A DNA stretch of 59,184 bases from Gammaproteobacteria bacterium (GTDB lineage: Bacteria > Pseudomonadota > Gammaproteobacteria > Pseudomonadales > Pseudohongiellaceae): the NCBI GenBank assembly GCA_030645995.1, contig JAUSMU010000251.1, positions 1 through 59,184 on the forward strand, given 5' to 3'. How positions within the stretch are numbered: position 1 is the stretch's first letter; every line of letters begins with the position of its first letter. The position numbers were made by a program, and so were the translations under genes. The notes below the pieces were generated by a model, which worked only from the letters and a program-made list of their open reading frames with translations, was not told where the DNA came from and did no database searches. Positions 35,169 to 44,122 of this stretch are shown one piece after another.

Positions 35169-36395
35169 CTATTGTTGAGACCGAAATAGGTCTTTCTGTT
35201 CTCCGACCAGATGAGGAAACATATGATTCGCAACTGCTTTCACCACAGGTACCACTACCGCATTACCAAACTGCTTGTATGCCTGCGTGTCGGAGACAGG
35301 AATTTTGAAGTCTGAACCGTTGGGTTCATCGAAACCCATGAGTCGTGCACATTCCCGTGGGGTCAGGCGGCGAGGAGATTTCCCTTCCTGCTTCACAAGA
35401 ATCTCTGAACCATCTTTGTAGTATCGGGCAGATAGAGTGCGGGTCACGCTCTCTGGCCCAACTATCCCGAAGCCGAAGCCATTGCCCTTCTCTTGATGCT
35501 TCCGTGCGTACTCCTGCAAGTAATTCCACAAATGTGCGGAGAGCGTGTACTTGGGAGGAACTTCTGCATTTGTGCCAGTGGTGTAGTGCATGTCTGGCTT
35601 TTCGCTGCCATCTTGTGGATGGAGGATGGAAGCGAGTCGCGGGCCGTCCAGTGGGCTAGGGATATTCAGATTATCGAACGTGAATTCAGTCTTATCTCTG
35701 AAACCAACTATGAATATACGCTCACGATGCTGAGGCACCCATGATTTCGCATCTATGACTTTGAACTTAACGTGGTAGCCAAGTTTTTTGGTCAAAACGT
35801 CATAGATGACGGCAAACGTCCTTCCCTTGTCATGACTCACCAGATTCCTGACGTTTTCAAGGACGAAAGCACGTGGGCGGTGGTGGGCTATGATCCGCTC
35901 CACATCGAAGAACAGAGTGCCTTGCGTCTCACACGCAAAACCATGTGGACGATTCAGAGCGTTCTTCTTGGACACTCCTGCGATAGAGAAAGGCTGACAA
36001 GGAAAGCCAGCCAGAAGCAGATCATGAGAGGGGATGTCTGCAGCCTCAATCTTGGTGATGTCGCCCGCTATCTCGTGATCATCGTTGGGAAAGTTAGCCT
36101 TATAAGTTTTCTGGGAGTACGTATTCCACTCAGAGGTGAAAACGCATTTGCCACCTAAAGGCTCAAAGCCCTTGCGGAGGCCACCAATTCCTGCGAAGAG
36201 ATCAATAAAGGTGAAGGCACTTTCAGAAGTGTCAGAGGAGGGTTTAAGGGCACGCAGGATATCGACTACAGCCTTGCGGGGCTTACTGGTCCCCTTATCA
36301 AGTCGGTAAATTTGCCGCTCAGTGTATCCCAGTCTTGCTGCGGCATCGCTTACTGAAAGACCTGCCTGTTCTCGTAGTGCCGCAAACTCGCTCAT
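35169..36395 (-). CDS. DNA (cytosine-5) methyltransferase, EcoRII/Dcm type, with N-terminal HTH
   Basis: A 408-residue C5 methylase from ATG 36395, which has AGGAGG upstream. Residues 1-52 form an Xre-type HTH ([29 protein letters not shown]). The catalytic part has motif [16 protein letters not shown], the nucleophile in [11 protein letters not shown], the ENVRNL motif, and C-terminal [15 protein letters not shown].EcoRII/Dcm methylates the inner cytosine of CCWGG. The HTH may let the methylase repress its own operon, as is known for EcoRII methylase. Heads the dcm-vsr-EcoRII operon. Confidence 0.9.
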   Translation of the reverse strand: MSEFAALREQAGLSVSDAAARLGYTERQIYRLDKGTSKPRKAVVDILRALKPSSDTSESAFTFIDLFAGIGGLRKGFEPLGGKCVFTSEWNTYSQKTYKANFPNDDHEIAGDITKIEAADIPSHDLLLAGFPCQPFSIAGVSKKNALNRPHGFACETQGTLFFDVERIIAHHRPRAFVLENVRNLVSHDKGRTFAVIYDVLTKKLGYHVKFKVIDAKSWVPQHRERIFIVGFRDKTEFTFDNLNIPSPLDGPRLASILHPQDGSEKPDMHYTTGTNAEVPPKYTLSAHLWNYLQEYARKHQEKGNGFGFGIVGPESVTRTLSARYYKDGSEILVKQEGKSPRRLTPRECARLMGFDEPNGSDFKIPVSDTQAYKQFGNAVVVPVVKAVANHMFPHLVGEQKDLFRSQQ

Positions 36396-36444
36396 CGCTC
36401 CCTCCTGGGAATTTTTGCGACATTTTGTCACTCCTAGGAGGTGG

Positions 36445-36486
36445 CTGCAAGAAAAACCTGTGTAAATAAACAGGGTTTCTTGGCAG
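36445..36486 (-). terminator. Hairpin with T-run between tRNA-like gene and methylase
   Basis: On the minus strand, CTGCCAAGAAACCCTGT pairs imperfectly with ACAGGTTTTTCTTGCAG; the inner stem CCTGT/ACAGG is followed by TTTTT. It lies right after the tRNA-like 3' end and before the methylase start, so it could end the tRNA-like transcript or attenuate the operon. Confidence 0.5.
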
Positions 36487-36491
36487 AGATA

Positions 36492-36590
36492 TGGTTGCGG
36501 TGGCGGGAGTCGAACCCACACTTACTGACGCTGGGAGAAGTAGGAAGCCCATCGAACATCAGTCGCTCTTTCCAGTTGAGCTACACCGCT
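36492..36590 (-). tRNA. tRNA-like gene with a 30-nt anticodon loop
   Basis: On the minus strand the 99 nt fold as a canonical tRNA body. The acceptor AGCGGTG pairs with CACCGCA in six of seven positions (A1-A72 mismatch). Then come U8-A9, D-stem GCTC/GAGC with loop AACTGGAAA (A14, R15, G18G19, A21), a four-base variable loop AAGT, T-stem GTGGG/CCCGC with loop TTCGACT, discriminator A and an encoded CCA. The anticodon stem ACTGA/TCAGT is perfect, but the loop is 30 nt instead of 7 and can itself fold (TGGG/CCCA). No 7-nt subset with U33 is evident. It may be a tRNA mimic, an intron-bearing tRNA or a decoy. Its 5' end overlaps the last codons of the next gene. Confidence 0.65.
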
Positions 36591-36955
36591 TCAAAAAAAC
36601 GTATAAGTCCAGAGAGATCAAAAGCAGTCACGTCTGGAGTCTTACCAGATGCCCCCTTAGATACACTCACTCTCGCAAGGAATCCACGATTCACCATATT
36701 TGCAATTCGTCTCTCTACAGTTCGTTTGCTCACTCCTAGATTCTTGGCGAGCAAGGAGGTTGCTGGATATGGAAGATTATCAGAGGACCACCAATATGCT
36801 GCCAGGTTTGCCACGAGCGCCAGATCAGTAGCGTCAAGGCCTGTAGTCCCCCACTTCTTGATAACCCGCTCGGGGATTATGCAAAACCCGCTACTTATTA
36901 ATTTCTCACCCCAGCGACTCTTGGGGTCGTACTGTGAGTTAGTAACCTTCTCCAT
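36581..36955 (-). CDS. Winged-helix DNA-binding protein
   Basis: A 124-residue protein with a C-terminal wHTH: PATSLLAKNLGVSKRTVERRIANMVNRGFL, seen as LLAKNLGVSKRTVERRI and NMVNRGFL. The N-terminal half (ERVIKKWGTTGLDATDLALV) resembles the regions upstream of wHTH domains in plasmid and phage replication proteins. The last codons GCG GTG TAG lie inside the 5' end of the tRNA-like gene. Probably regulatory, or a replication protein for the element. Confidence 0.65.
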   Translation of the reverse strand: MEKVTNSQYDPKSRWGEKLISSGFCIIPERVIKKWGTTGLDATDLALVANLAAYWWSSDNLPYPATSLLAKNLGVSKRTVERRIANMVNRGFLARVSVSKGASGKTPDVTAFDLSGLIRFFEAV

Positions 36956-37136
36956 ATAACCGTACTTCCAGTCCTGTAATGTAGCAGCAATTATGTGTTG
37001 AATATTTAGATTAATCTACTTCTTATGACACCGGTGTCGCACTTTTTGATATTATTCCATTTCGAACGTAGACAAACAGCAGATTTCCCAACATTCTGGC
37101 GGAGCTTCATTCGATAACAATGAAAGGGGTGAAAAA

Positions 37137-38672
37137 GTGAAAAGCATTAAGGAAAGTATTGATGCTCAGGCAAAACGAGTCGGCATCTGGGTACGCGTCA
37201 GCACAGAAGACCAGGTACGGGGCGAGAGTCCCGAGACCCATGAACGCCGTGCCCGTCTCTATGCTGAAGCTAAGGGCTGGAACGTTGTTGAGGTATATCG
37301 CCTAGATGCAGTCTCAGGGAAGACTGTTAAAGAGACCCCTGAGGCTAAGCGGATGATCGCAGAAATGAAGGAAGGTCATATCACTGGCCTCATCTTCTCC
37401 AAACTCGCTCGTCTTGCCCGCAACACCAAGGAGCTTCTCGACTTCTCTGAGATATTCAGACAGTACGGAGCTGACCTCATATCCCTTGCTGAGTCCATTG
37501 ATACATCTACCCCTGCGGGTCGTCTCTTCTATACGATGATCGCTGCAATGGCTCAATGGGAACGAGAAGAAATATCAGAAAGAGTCGCAGCCGCTGTCCC
37601 TATGCGCGCTCGTGCAGGCAAGCCCACGGGAGGTCAGGCTCCCTATGGATACGAATGGAAGGATAAGACTCTCATCGCCCACCCCACTGAAGCACCTGTC
37701 CGCAAGCTCATGTATGAACTCTTCGCTCAACACAAACGCAAGAAGATGGTAGCGAGGCTTCTTAATGAGCGAGGGCATAGAACTCGTAACAGTGGTCTCT
37801 TCAGCGACACTACTATTGATCGACTCATTCGTGACCCCATAGCGAAAGGTACCCGCCGTGCGAACTACACCCATAGCCCCCATGGACGAAGTGGTGCCTG
37901 GGAGCTGAAACCAGAGTCCGAATGGATACTCCTTGATGCTCCCGCCATCGTCTCTGAAGAACTATGGACTGAGTGCAATCTCTTCCTTGACGGACAGAGG
38001 GAATCCCTCCGACGTGTCACCAGACCAGCCGTATACCTCTTTTCAGGTGTCACCCATTGCGCCTGTGGAGCGAAGATGTATGTACCCACCAATAGCCCGA
38101 AGTACACCTGTTCAAAGTGCCGTAACAAGATACCCCTTGAAGACCTTGAGGCAGTATTCCACTCTGAAGTGCAGAGTGTCCTCACCTCTGATGACGAAAT
38201 CACCTCACTCCTTGAAAGCGCGTCCCAGACCGTCAAAGAGAAGACTGAACTCCTTGCGGTACTTGAAAAGGACATGGCTAAACTGGGAGCTGAGATAGAC
38301 AAGCTCTATGACCTGTATCAGTCAGGGATGATAGACAAGACAGGCTTTGGTGCTAAATACAAACCCCTCTCAGAACGCCGTGATCAGCTCGATAATCAGC
38401 TTCCCGCGCTCCAAGCGGAGATCGATGTATTGAAGATTTCCCACCTCTCGCAAGAAGTGGCTATCGAAGAATCCCGTGACCTCCATAGTCGGTGGCCATC
38501 CCTTCCCCATGAAGAGAAGCGTCGCATCGTTGAGGCCATTGTGGAGAAGATTGTCATTGGAGACGGCGAGGTCGAAATCACCCTTTACTACACCCCCTCT
38601 CCCCACACCCCTCTTCCAAACCGTGGTGATTTGGCAACACATGCTCAGGGGTTCATCGCGGCGACCAGCTGA
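37137..38672 (+). CDS. Element large serine recombinase (integrase)
   Basis: A 511-residue large serine recombinase from GTG 37137 (AGGGG upstream). Resolvase domain with [17 protein letters not shown] (catalytic Ser), [17 protein letters not shown], a recombinase domain ([12 protein letters not shown]), a zinc ribbon with CACGAKM and CSKC, and coiled coil. The last seven codons (GFIAATS) and the stop lie in comM DNA on its antisense strand: the element ends at 38645. In the circle the frame would instead read on into the HTH protein at 8503-8964, giving a fusion of about 655 residues. It is the obvious enzyme for insertion at comM. Confidence 0.9.
   Translation: MKSIKESIDAQAKRVGIWVRVSTEDQVRGESPETHERRARLYAEAKGWNVVEVYRLDAVSGKTVKETPEAKRMIAEMKEGHITGLIFSKLARLARNTKELLDFSEIFRQYGADLISLAESIDTSTPAGRLFYTMIAAMAQWEREEISERVAAAVPMRARAGKPTGGQAPYGYEWKDKTLIAHPTEAPVRKLMYELFAQHKRKKMVARLLNERGHRTRNSGLFSDTTIDRLIRDPIAKGTRRANYTHSPHGRSGAWELKPESEWILLDAPAIVSEELWTECNLFLDGQRESLRRVTRPAVYLFSGVTHCACGAKMYVPTNSPKYTCSKCRNKIPLEDLEAVFHSEVQSVLTSDDEITSLLESASQTVKEKTELLAVLEKDMAKLGAEIDKLYDLYQSGMIDKTGFGAKYKPLSERRDQLDNQLPALQAEIDVLKISHLSQEVAIEESRDLHSRWPSLPHEEKRRIVEAIVEKIVIGDGEVEITLYYTPSPHTPLPNRGDLATHAQGFIAATS
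38633..38660 (+). other. attR of the 30 kb element
   Basis: Half-site GGCAACACATGCT (38633-38645), core CA (38646-38647), then comM (GGGGTTCATCGCG). Joining this half-site to GAGACGCGTTGCC from the left end around CA rebuilds attP with GGCAAC…GTTGCC arms. Confidence 0.85.
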
Positions 38673-39697
38673 AAATTGGCAGGTAGCTGCATGCGATAGT
38701 TCGCGCGGCTGATGGTAATCACGCCGGATTCCAGCGGCTCGCGCAGGACATCGAGCACACTGCGGTTGAACTCGGTCAGTTCGTCGAGAAAGAGGACACC
38801 GCGATGGGCGAGTGTGACCTCGCCGGGGCGGCCATGGGCGCCACCGCCGACGAGAGCCACACTGGTGGCGCTGTGATGCGGAGAGCGGAACACCGGTTCC
38901 ATCCAGCGACTGGTGTCTATGACTTGCCGCGAGATCGATTTGATGGCGGCGGCTTCCAGCGCCTCCTTCTCATCCAGTGTCGGCAGCAACGACGGCAGGC
39001 AGTTCGCCAGCATGGTCTTGCCGGTGCCGGGTGGCCCGACGAACAGGAGGTTGTGAGCTCCGGCCGCCGCGATCTGCAGGGCGCGCTTGGCCATGTGCTG
39101 ACCGCGGATCTCGCTTAGATCATGCAGCTGCACAGAGGCATCGGGTATCAGCACGGGTGGTTTGAAGCGACAAGGTTTGAGGCCGCTGCCCGCGAGCAGG
39201 TGCTTGCACAGATCCAGCAGCGTGGCGGCGCCGAACGCCTTCACGCCGCGCACGAGTGAGGCCTCGTCGCTGTTGACGGCCGGCAGGATCAGCACGCGTC
39301 CGCTGTCTCTGGCCGCGAGGACTGCTGGCAATACGCCGTGCACGGAGCGCACGGATCCGGTCAGGGCCAGCTCCCCCAGAATCTCGTACCAGGCCAGACG
39401 CTCGACGGGAATCTGCCCCGAGGCGGCGAGGATGCTGATGGCGATGGCGAGATCGAAGCGGCCGCCGCTCTTGGGCAGATCCGCAGGCGCGAGATTGATG
39501 GTGACGCGCCGCGTGGGGAATTCGAGGTTGGCGTTGAGGATGGCACTTCGCACCCGCTCGCGGCTCTCCCGCACGGCGGCCTCGGGAAGGCCAACAATGG
39601 CGAGGGTCGGCATACCATTGGAGATATGCGTCTCCACGGTTACCAGAGGTGCTTCAATACCAATGTTGGCGCGAGTGTGGACGATCGCCAGCGACAT
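38646..39697 (-). pseudogene. comM: comM 5' part, interrupted
   Basis: From ATG 39697 this encodes the first 350 residues of Com[20 protein letters not shown], a LonC-like domain with [20 protein letters not shown], then the AAA+ Walker [20 protein letters not shown] and Walker [13 protein letters not shown], up to LVAAMNP. The next codon would open the conserved C-x-C segment, but the element begins there. Without insertion it would run on into copy B or A. A truncated product lacking the helicase C-terminus could be made; it is expected to be inactive in transformation. Confidence 0.92.
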
Positions 39698-39777
39698 ATT
39701 TCCATCCTTGGAATTTATTCATGGGCTGCTTCAACTAATAGTTCAGGATGCCACGGAATGCAAGGTGGCGACGTCTT

Positions 39778-41523
39778 TCAGGTCAGCGCACGGCTCTTGG
39801 CGAGAATCGACTGAATGTGGCGATCGACGAAATCTTCCTGCCCCAGCAGCTTCTTGAGGGTGTCGAAGATGACCGGTTTACTGAAGAAGTAACCCTGCAC
39901 CTGGTCGCACTTGTTCAGACACAGGAACTCCACCTGCTCGGCCGTCTCGGCGCCCTCGGCAATCACCTGCATGCTCAGACTGTGGGCGAGGTTGATGATG
40001 GCCTTGACGATGGTGGCGTCGTCCTCATTGGTGGTGACGCTGCTGACAAAGGAACGGTCTATTTTGAGAATCGAAATAGGCAGACGCTGGATGTGGGCAA
40101 AGGAGGAGTAACCGGTACCGAAATCATCCAGCGAGATATCGATGCCCAGCTCGCTCAGCTTACGCAGACTTTGGTCCACGGCCTGCCCTTCGATCATCAT
40201 GGTGGTCTCGGTCAGCTCAAACTCCAGACGCCCTGCCGTGATCCCCTGCTTGCTGAGGATATTGGCCACTGTCTGCACGAAGTTCTTATCCTGGAACTGC
40301 TTGAAGGAGACGTTGACGGCCAGCTGCACGTCATGATGCCCCTTGGTCGCCAGTTCGTTCAGATCCTTGCAGGCGTGGTGAATGATCCAGTAGCCCAGCG
40401 GCACGATCAGACCACTTTCTTCCGCCACCGCGATGAAGTGGCTTGGTGCCAGCAGGCCGCGTGTTGGATGACGCCAGCGCACCAGGCATTCGGCACCCAC
40501 GATACGGTTCTGTTTGATATCGATGCGCGGTTGGTAGTGCAGCTCGAACTCCTCGCTGCGGATGCCTCGGCGGATCTCGGCTTCCAGCTTGAGGATGGTC
40601 TGCGCTGCGTCCGTCATGTCGCTGGTGTAGAACTGATAGTTGCAGCCTTTCTCACGCTTGGCGATGCGCATGGCCATGTCGGCATTGGCGAGCATGGCAT
40701 CGACGGTCACGTCGGTTTCCTTGTTCATCGCGATGCCCATGCTGACGTTCATGCGGATAGCATGTTGCGCCACCGGAAACGGCCTCGACATGGACTGGAT
40801 GATGCGTTCGATGCTGACCCGGCACTCGGACTCCACCGAGCCCAGAACGTTCTGGAACACCACGGCAAACTCATTACCACCAATCCGGGCGACCCGCTGA
40901 TGCGCGGAAAGACACGAACGGATGCGCTCTGCAATCAGCTGAATCAGCGCATCTCCAGCGCCTTGCCCGTAGGAAGCATTCACTTTTTTGAACTGGTCAA
41001 CGTCGACGAGCAGCAGACCAACGGACTCGGGAGTCTCGGCATTGTCAAGAATGCGCGCCAGTTGCTCACGGAAATCCTGGCGGTTGCTCAGCCCGGTCAG
41101 TGGGTCAGCTGTCGGAAACTCTGCCGGCTGGGGATCGACGCTCTTGCGGGCGAAGCGACGGATCGCGCGTTGCAGCACCTGCGAATCCAGACCGGTGCGC
41201 AGCAGAATGTCGGATTCACCTCGGCGGGCAGCCTCCAGATCTACATGAGCTGGCGCCTCGTCGACCAGCATGACGATTGGTACATTGGCCTGTTGACGCC
41301 CGAGTTCAGTGAGTATGTCGCGGGCGATGTGCGGATCAGAGACGGAGCCCCAGATAACCAGCTGAAATCGACTGACAGCCGTCGACTCCAGGACGGAAAC
41401 ATCCGCCTGGCACCAGGACAACTGGTAAACCTCTCCCTGAATGCCTTTCAGCAGGTCTCCGACCATCCTGAATTCGACATCCTGTTCGGCAATCAGCAGT
41501 ATTCGCACTGCGCGACCCCACAT
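39778..41523 (-). CDS. GGDEF-EAL protein with receiver-like N-terminus
   Basis: A 581-residue protein from ATG 41523. The N-terminal 120 residues look like a receiver domain (VRILLIAEQDVEFRMVGDLL). Then a GGDEF domain (LLLVDVDQFKKVNASYG) whose signature is GGNEF, and an EAL domain with ECLVRWRHP, NVSFKQFQ, FELTETTMM, DDFGTGYSS, LKIDRSFV and VIAEGAET. All catalytic EAL residues that I can check are present, so it is probably a cyclic di-GMP phosphodiesterase, while the GGDEF part may be degenerate and act as a GTP sensor. Longer starts would overlap rep antisense and are rejected. Divergent from rep. Confidence 0.85.
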   Translation of the reverse strand: MWGRAVRILLIAEQDVEFRMVGDLLKGIQGEVYQLSWCQADVSVLESTAVSRFQLVIWGSVSDPHIARDILTELGRQQANVPIVMLVDEAPAHVDLEAARRGESDILLRTGLDSQVLQRAIRRFARKSVDPQPAEFPTADPLTGLSNRQDFREQLARILDNAETPESVGLLLVDVDQFKKVNASYGQGAGDALIQLIAERIRSCLSAHQRVARIGGNEFAVVFQNVLGSVESECRVSIERIIQSMSRPFPVAQHAIRMNVSMGIAMNKETDVTVDAMLANADMAMRIAKREKGCNYQFYTSDMTDAAQTILKLEAEIRRGIRSEEFELHYQPRIDIKQNRIVGAECLVRWRHPTRGLLAPSHFIAVAEESGLIVPLGYWIIHHACKDLNELATKGHHDVQLAVNVSFKQFQDKNFVQTVANILSKQGITAGRLEFELTETTMMIEGQAVDQSLRKLSELGIDISLDDFGTGYSSFAHIQRLPISILKIDRSFVSSVTTNEDDATIVKAIINLAHSLSMQVIAEGAETAEQVEFLCLNKCDQVQGYFFSKPVIFDTLKKLLGQEDFVDRHIQSILAKSRALT

Positions 41524-41622
41524 AGATACAACTCGAATAGTGTTATCGGCATGTCTTGCTGATTTCTGCAGCGCTTGCTCGTATATAATTGCCGCCGCTA
41601 ACCTCGACATGTGAATCCCTGC

Positions 41623-43656
41623 GTGAACAAACTCAATCCCCGCCAGCTTGAGGCGGTCAAATACATCAGCTCCCCTTTGCTCGTGCTCGCCGGCGCTGGC
41701 AGCGGCAAGACCAGCGTGATTACTCAGAAGATCAGCTATCTGATCAACCAGTGCGGTTACCCCGCTCACAAGATTGCGGCGGTGACCTTCACCAACAAGG
41801 CGGCACGCGAGATGAAGGAGCGTGTCGGCAAGCTCTCCCGCGAGCGCGAGGGCGCCAGCAACACCCGTGGCCTGACAATCTCGACCTTTCACCATCTCGG
41901 CTTGACCATCATTCGCAAGGAGCACGCACGGCTTGGATTCAAGTCGGGTTTTTCGATATTCGACAGTCAGGACAGCCTGGCACTGCTCAAGAGCCTGCTG
42001 CACAAGGAAGGCGAGCTGGGTGACGACCAGATCAAGATGATTCAGACCACCATTTCCAACTGGAAGAACCAGCTGGTGATGCCCGAGCACGCGATCCAGA
42101 CCGCCAGTGAGGCAGAGGAAGTCTTCGCCGCGCGCGTCTATGCCCAATACCAGCGCCACCTCAGTGCCTTCAACGCGGTGGATTTCGACGACCTGATCCT
42201 GCTGCCCGTGATGCTGTTCCAGACACACGCCGACGTGCTGGAGCGTTGGCAGAATCGCATCCACTATCTGCTGGTTGACGAATATCAGGACACCAACACC
42301 GGGCAGTATCTGCTCGTGAAGCTGCTGGTCGGCCCCCGTTCCGGGCTCACCGTGGTGGGCGACGATGACCAGTCGATTTACTCCTGGCGTGGCGCTCGGC
42401 CGGAGAACATGGTGCAACTTGAGAAGGATTACCCGAACCTCAAACTCATCAAGCTGGAGCAAAACTACCGCTCCAACAACAACATTCTCTCCGCCGCCAA
42501 TACCTTGATCGCCAACAACCCACACCTCTATGAAAAGAAGCTCTGGAGTCAACTGGGTGTGGGCGATCAGATCCGCGTGATCACCTCTCCGAATCAGGAC
42601 GCAGAGGTGGAGAGAATCGCCACCGAAATCCTCGCCATGTGTGTCAACCAGCGTCTGCATTTCAAGGATTTTGCGGTGCTGTATCGCGGCAACCACCAGG
42701 CGAGGGCGCTGGAGATTCAGCTGCAGGCCAACCAGATACCCTATCAGATCACCGGCGGCACCTCGTTCTTCTCGCGTGGCGAGATCAAGGACGTCATGGC
42801 TTATCTGCGCCTGCTGGTGAACCCGGACGATGACAACGCCTTCCTGCGCGCGATCAACACGCCACGCCGCAAGATCGGCCCCTCCATTCTCGAAGGCCTC
42901 GCCAACTATGCGGGCGAGCGTAAGATCAGCCTGCTCAGCGCCTGTGGCGAGATAGGGCTCGGCCAGTTCCTCCCCGACAACAAGCGCGAGCGCGTCGTAA
43001 AATTTGCGGAGTGGATGTCCAACATCAGCGAGCAGTCACAACGCGGCGACAGTGTTGCTGCGATTCAGGAGATGATCCGTGACATGGACTACGAAGGTTG
43101 GCTGCACCAGACCAGCCCCTCGCAGAACGCTGCCGAGCGTGCCATCGCCAACGTCGGCACGCTCATCGAGCAGCTGCAGAAGAGCCTGACCAAGGCCGAA
43201 GAGGAGGGCGACGAGGAGGCGGATATCGAGAGCGCTATCAACAAGCTTATTCTGCGCGACCTGCTGGAGCGTCAAGAGGAGGAGGACATCAACAACCAGG
43301 TGCAGTTGATGACGCTGCATGCCGCCAAGGGCCTGGAGTTTCCCTACGTCTTCATCATGGGCATGGAAGAGGAGTTGCTGCCGCACCGCAACAGCATTGA
43401 GGGCGATGGTATCGAAGAGGAGCGGCGTCTGGCTTACGTCGGCATCACCCGCGCGCAGAAAGGCCTGACCTTCACGCTGGCCCGCAAGCGCAAACAATTC
43501 GGTGAGACTGTCACCACAACACCGAGTCGCTTCCTCGACGAACTGCCACAGGATCTGCTGGACTGGGAGGGGCGCGGCAATGCCACTCCTGAACAGAAAC
43601 AGGAGAAAGGCGCTGCCGCCCTGGCGGGGCTGAAGGATCTGCTCGGCAGCTTCTAG
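41623..43656 (+). CDS. rep: ATP-dependent DNA helicase Rep
   Basis: A 677-residue superfamily 1A helicase matching Rep in length and start (NKLNPRQLEAVKY). Motifs: LVLAGAGSGKTSVI (Walker A), LLVDEYQDTN (II), VGDDDQSIYSWRGA (III), KLEQNYRSN (IV), MTLHAAKGLEFPYVFI (V), RLAYVGITRAQKGL (VI). GTG 41623 gives the family start; GTG 41611 is an alternative. A TATAAT box at 41584-41589 is a likely promoter. Rep clears proteins ahead of the replication fork. Host housekeeping gene followed by a REP-like repeat and a strong terminator. Confidence 0.9.
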   Translation: MNKLNPRQLEAVKYISSPLLVLAGAGSGKTSVITQKISYLINQCGYPAHKIAAVTFTNKAAREMKERVGKLSREREGASNTRGLTISTFHHLGLTIIRKEHARLGFKSGFSIFDSQDSLALLKSLLHKEGELGDDQIKMIQTTISNWKNQLVMPEHAIQTASEAEEVFAARVYAQYQRHLSAFNAVDFDDLILLPVMLFQTHADVLERWQNRIHYLLVDEYQDTNTGQYLLVKLLVGPRSGLTVVGDDDQSIYSWRGARPENMVQLEKDYPNLKLIKLEQNYRSNNNILSAANTLIANNPHLYEKKLWSQLGVGDQIRVITSPNQDAEVERIATEILAMCVNQRLHFKDFAVLYRGNHQARALEIQLQANQIPYQITGGTSFFSRGEIKDVMAYLRLLVNPDDDNAFLRAINTPRRKIGPSILEGLANYAGERKISLLSACGEIGLGQFLPDNKRERVVKFAEWMSNISEQSQRGDSVAAIQEMIRDMDYEGWLHQTSPSQNAAERAIANVGTLIEQLQKSLTKAEEEGDEEADIESAINKLILRDLLERQEEEDINNQVQLMTLHAAKGLEFPYVFIMGMEEELLPHRNSIEGDGIEEERRLAYVGITRAQKGLTFTLARKRKQFGETVTTTPSRFLDELPQDLLDWEGRGNATPEQKQEKGAAALAGLKDLLGSF

Positions 43657-43663
43657 CCTATGA

Positions 43664-43680
43664 CCTGTGGGAGCGTACCC
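43664..43680 (+). repeat. REP-like repeat 1
   Basis: CCTGTGGGAGCGTACCC, intergenic, sharing TGTGGGAGC with the repeats at 48878 and 50031. The core resembles REP sequences of Pseudomonas and relatives. Confidence 0.5.
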
Positions 43681-43702
43681 GAGGGCATAAAGGCCCGCGC
43701 AA

Positions 43703-43729
43703 AAAAAAGGCCCCTGAGGGCCCTTTTTT
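43703..43729. terminator. Bidirectional terminator between rep and cytochrome gene
   Basis: An A-run, then AGGCCCCTGAGGGCCC and a T6 run. Serves convergent rep and the cytochrome c gene. Confidence 0.85.
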
Positions 43730-43744
43730 CATACTTCAACGCAA

Positions 43745-44122
43745 TTACTTGCTGCTGTCTACCATGTACTGAATGAGCGCTTTCAGGTCGTCGTCAGTGC
43801 AGGCGAAGCACAAGCCTTTTGGAGGCATGGCATTCACGCCCTTGATTGCGCTGGCAAGCAGTGCATCAATGCCTTTTTCAGCACGTGGAGCCCAGTCAGC
43901 TGCCGTGCCTACTTTCGGAGCGCCAGCTGCACCGCTGCTGTGGCAGGCGAAGCAATTTTGCATATAAGCAGTCTCTACGACGAAACCGTCTGACAAAGCT
44001 GCGAGTTGCATGAGGTCTTGTTTGCCTGCGTCTGCAGACACGGAGCCAGCCATTACAGCCAGAGCAGAAACCACACCAATCTGTGCTACACGAGATTTAA
44101 ACATTCTTGAAAAAGTCACCAC
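43745..44122 (-). CDS. Cytochrome c5-like protein 1
   Basis: A 125-residue exported monohaem cytochrome: signal peptide (VAQIGVVSALAVMAGSVSA), haem site CFACH, axial ligand region NAMPPKG and the c5 hallmark pair CFACTDDDLKALIQYM. GTG 44122 with AGGAG upstream is the likely start; ATG 44104 is possible. Such proteins carry electrons in the periplasm to terminal oxidases. A paralogue lies next to it in the same direction, 90 bases upstream. Confidence 0.85.
   Translation of the reverse strand: MVTFSRMFKSRVAQIGVVSALAVMAGSVSADAGKQDLMQLAALSDGFVVETAYMQNCFACHSSGAAGAPKVGTAADWAPRAEKGIDALLASAIKGVNAMPPKGLCFACTDDDLKALIQYMVDSSK

Larger units (their letters stand above)
8502..38645. mobile_element. 30 kb serine-recombinase element in comM with defence cargo
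   Basis: The boundaries are set by comM itself: copy B ends at 8500-8501 and the 5' part resumes at 38646-38647, sharing only CA. A two-base core and arm-type inverted half-sites fit a large serine recombinase, and the gene for one (37137-38672) abuts the right boundary. The interior carries transfer-type ATPases, radC, a ruvC-like gene and a primase-like ATPase as backbone, and at least five defence or defence-like cassettes. comM is a known insertion hotspot (for example AbaR-type islands in Acinetobacter), although those use different recombination machinery. Confidence 0.85.

Noticed and set aside
39748-41562. Long plus-strand open frame (over 600 codons) opposite the GGDEF-EAL gene
   Set aside because: Antisense shadow of a clear coding gene; its translation lacks family motifs and is His/Leu/Gln-rich in the way GC-rich shadows are.
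41524-42696. N-terminal extension of the GGDEF-EAL frame across rep
   Set aside because: Runs antisense through rep motifs; the receiver-like domain begins naturally at ATG 41523.
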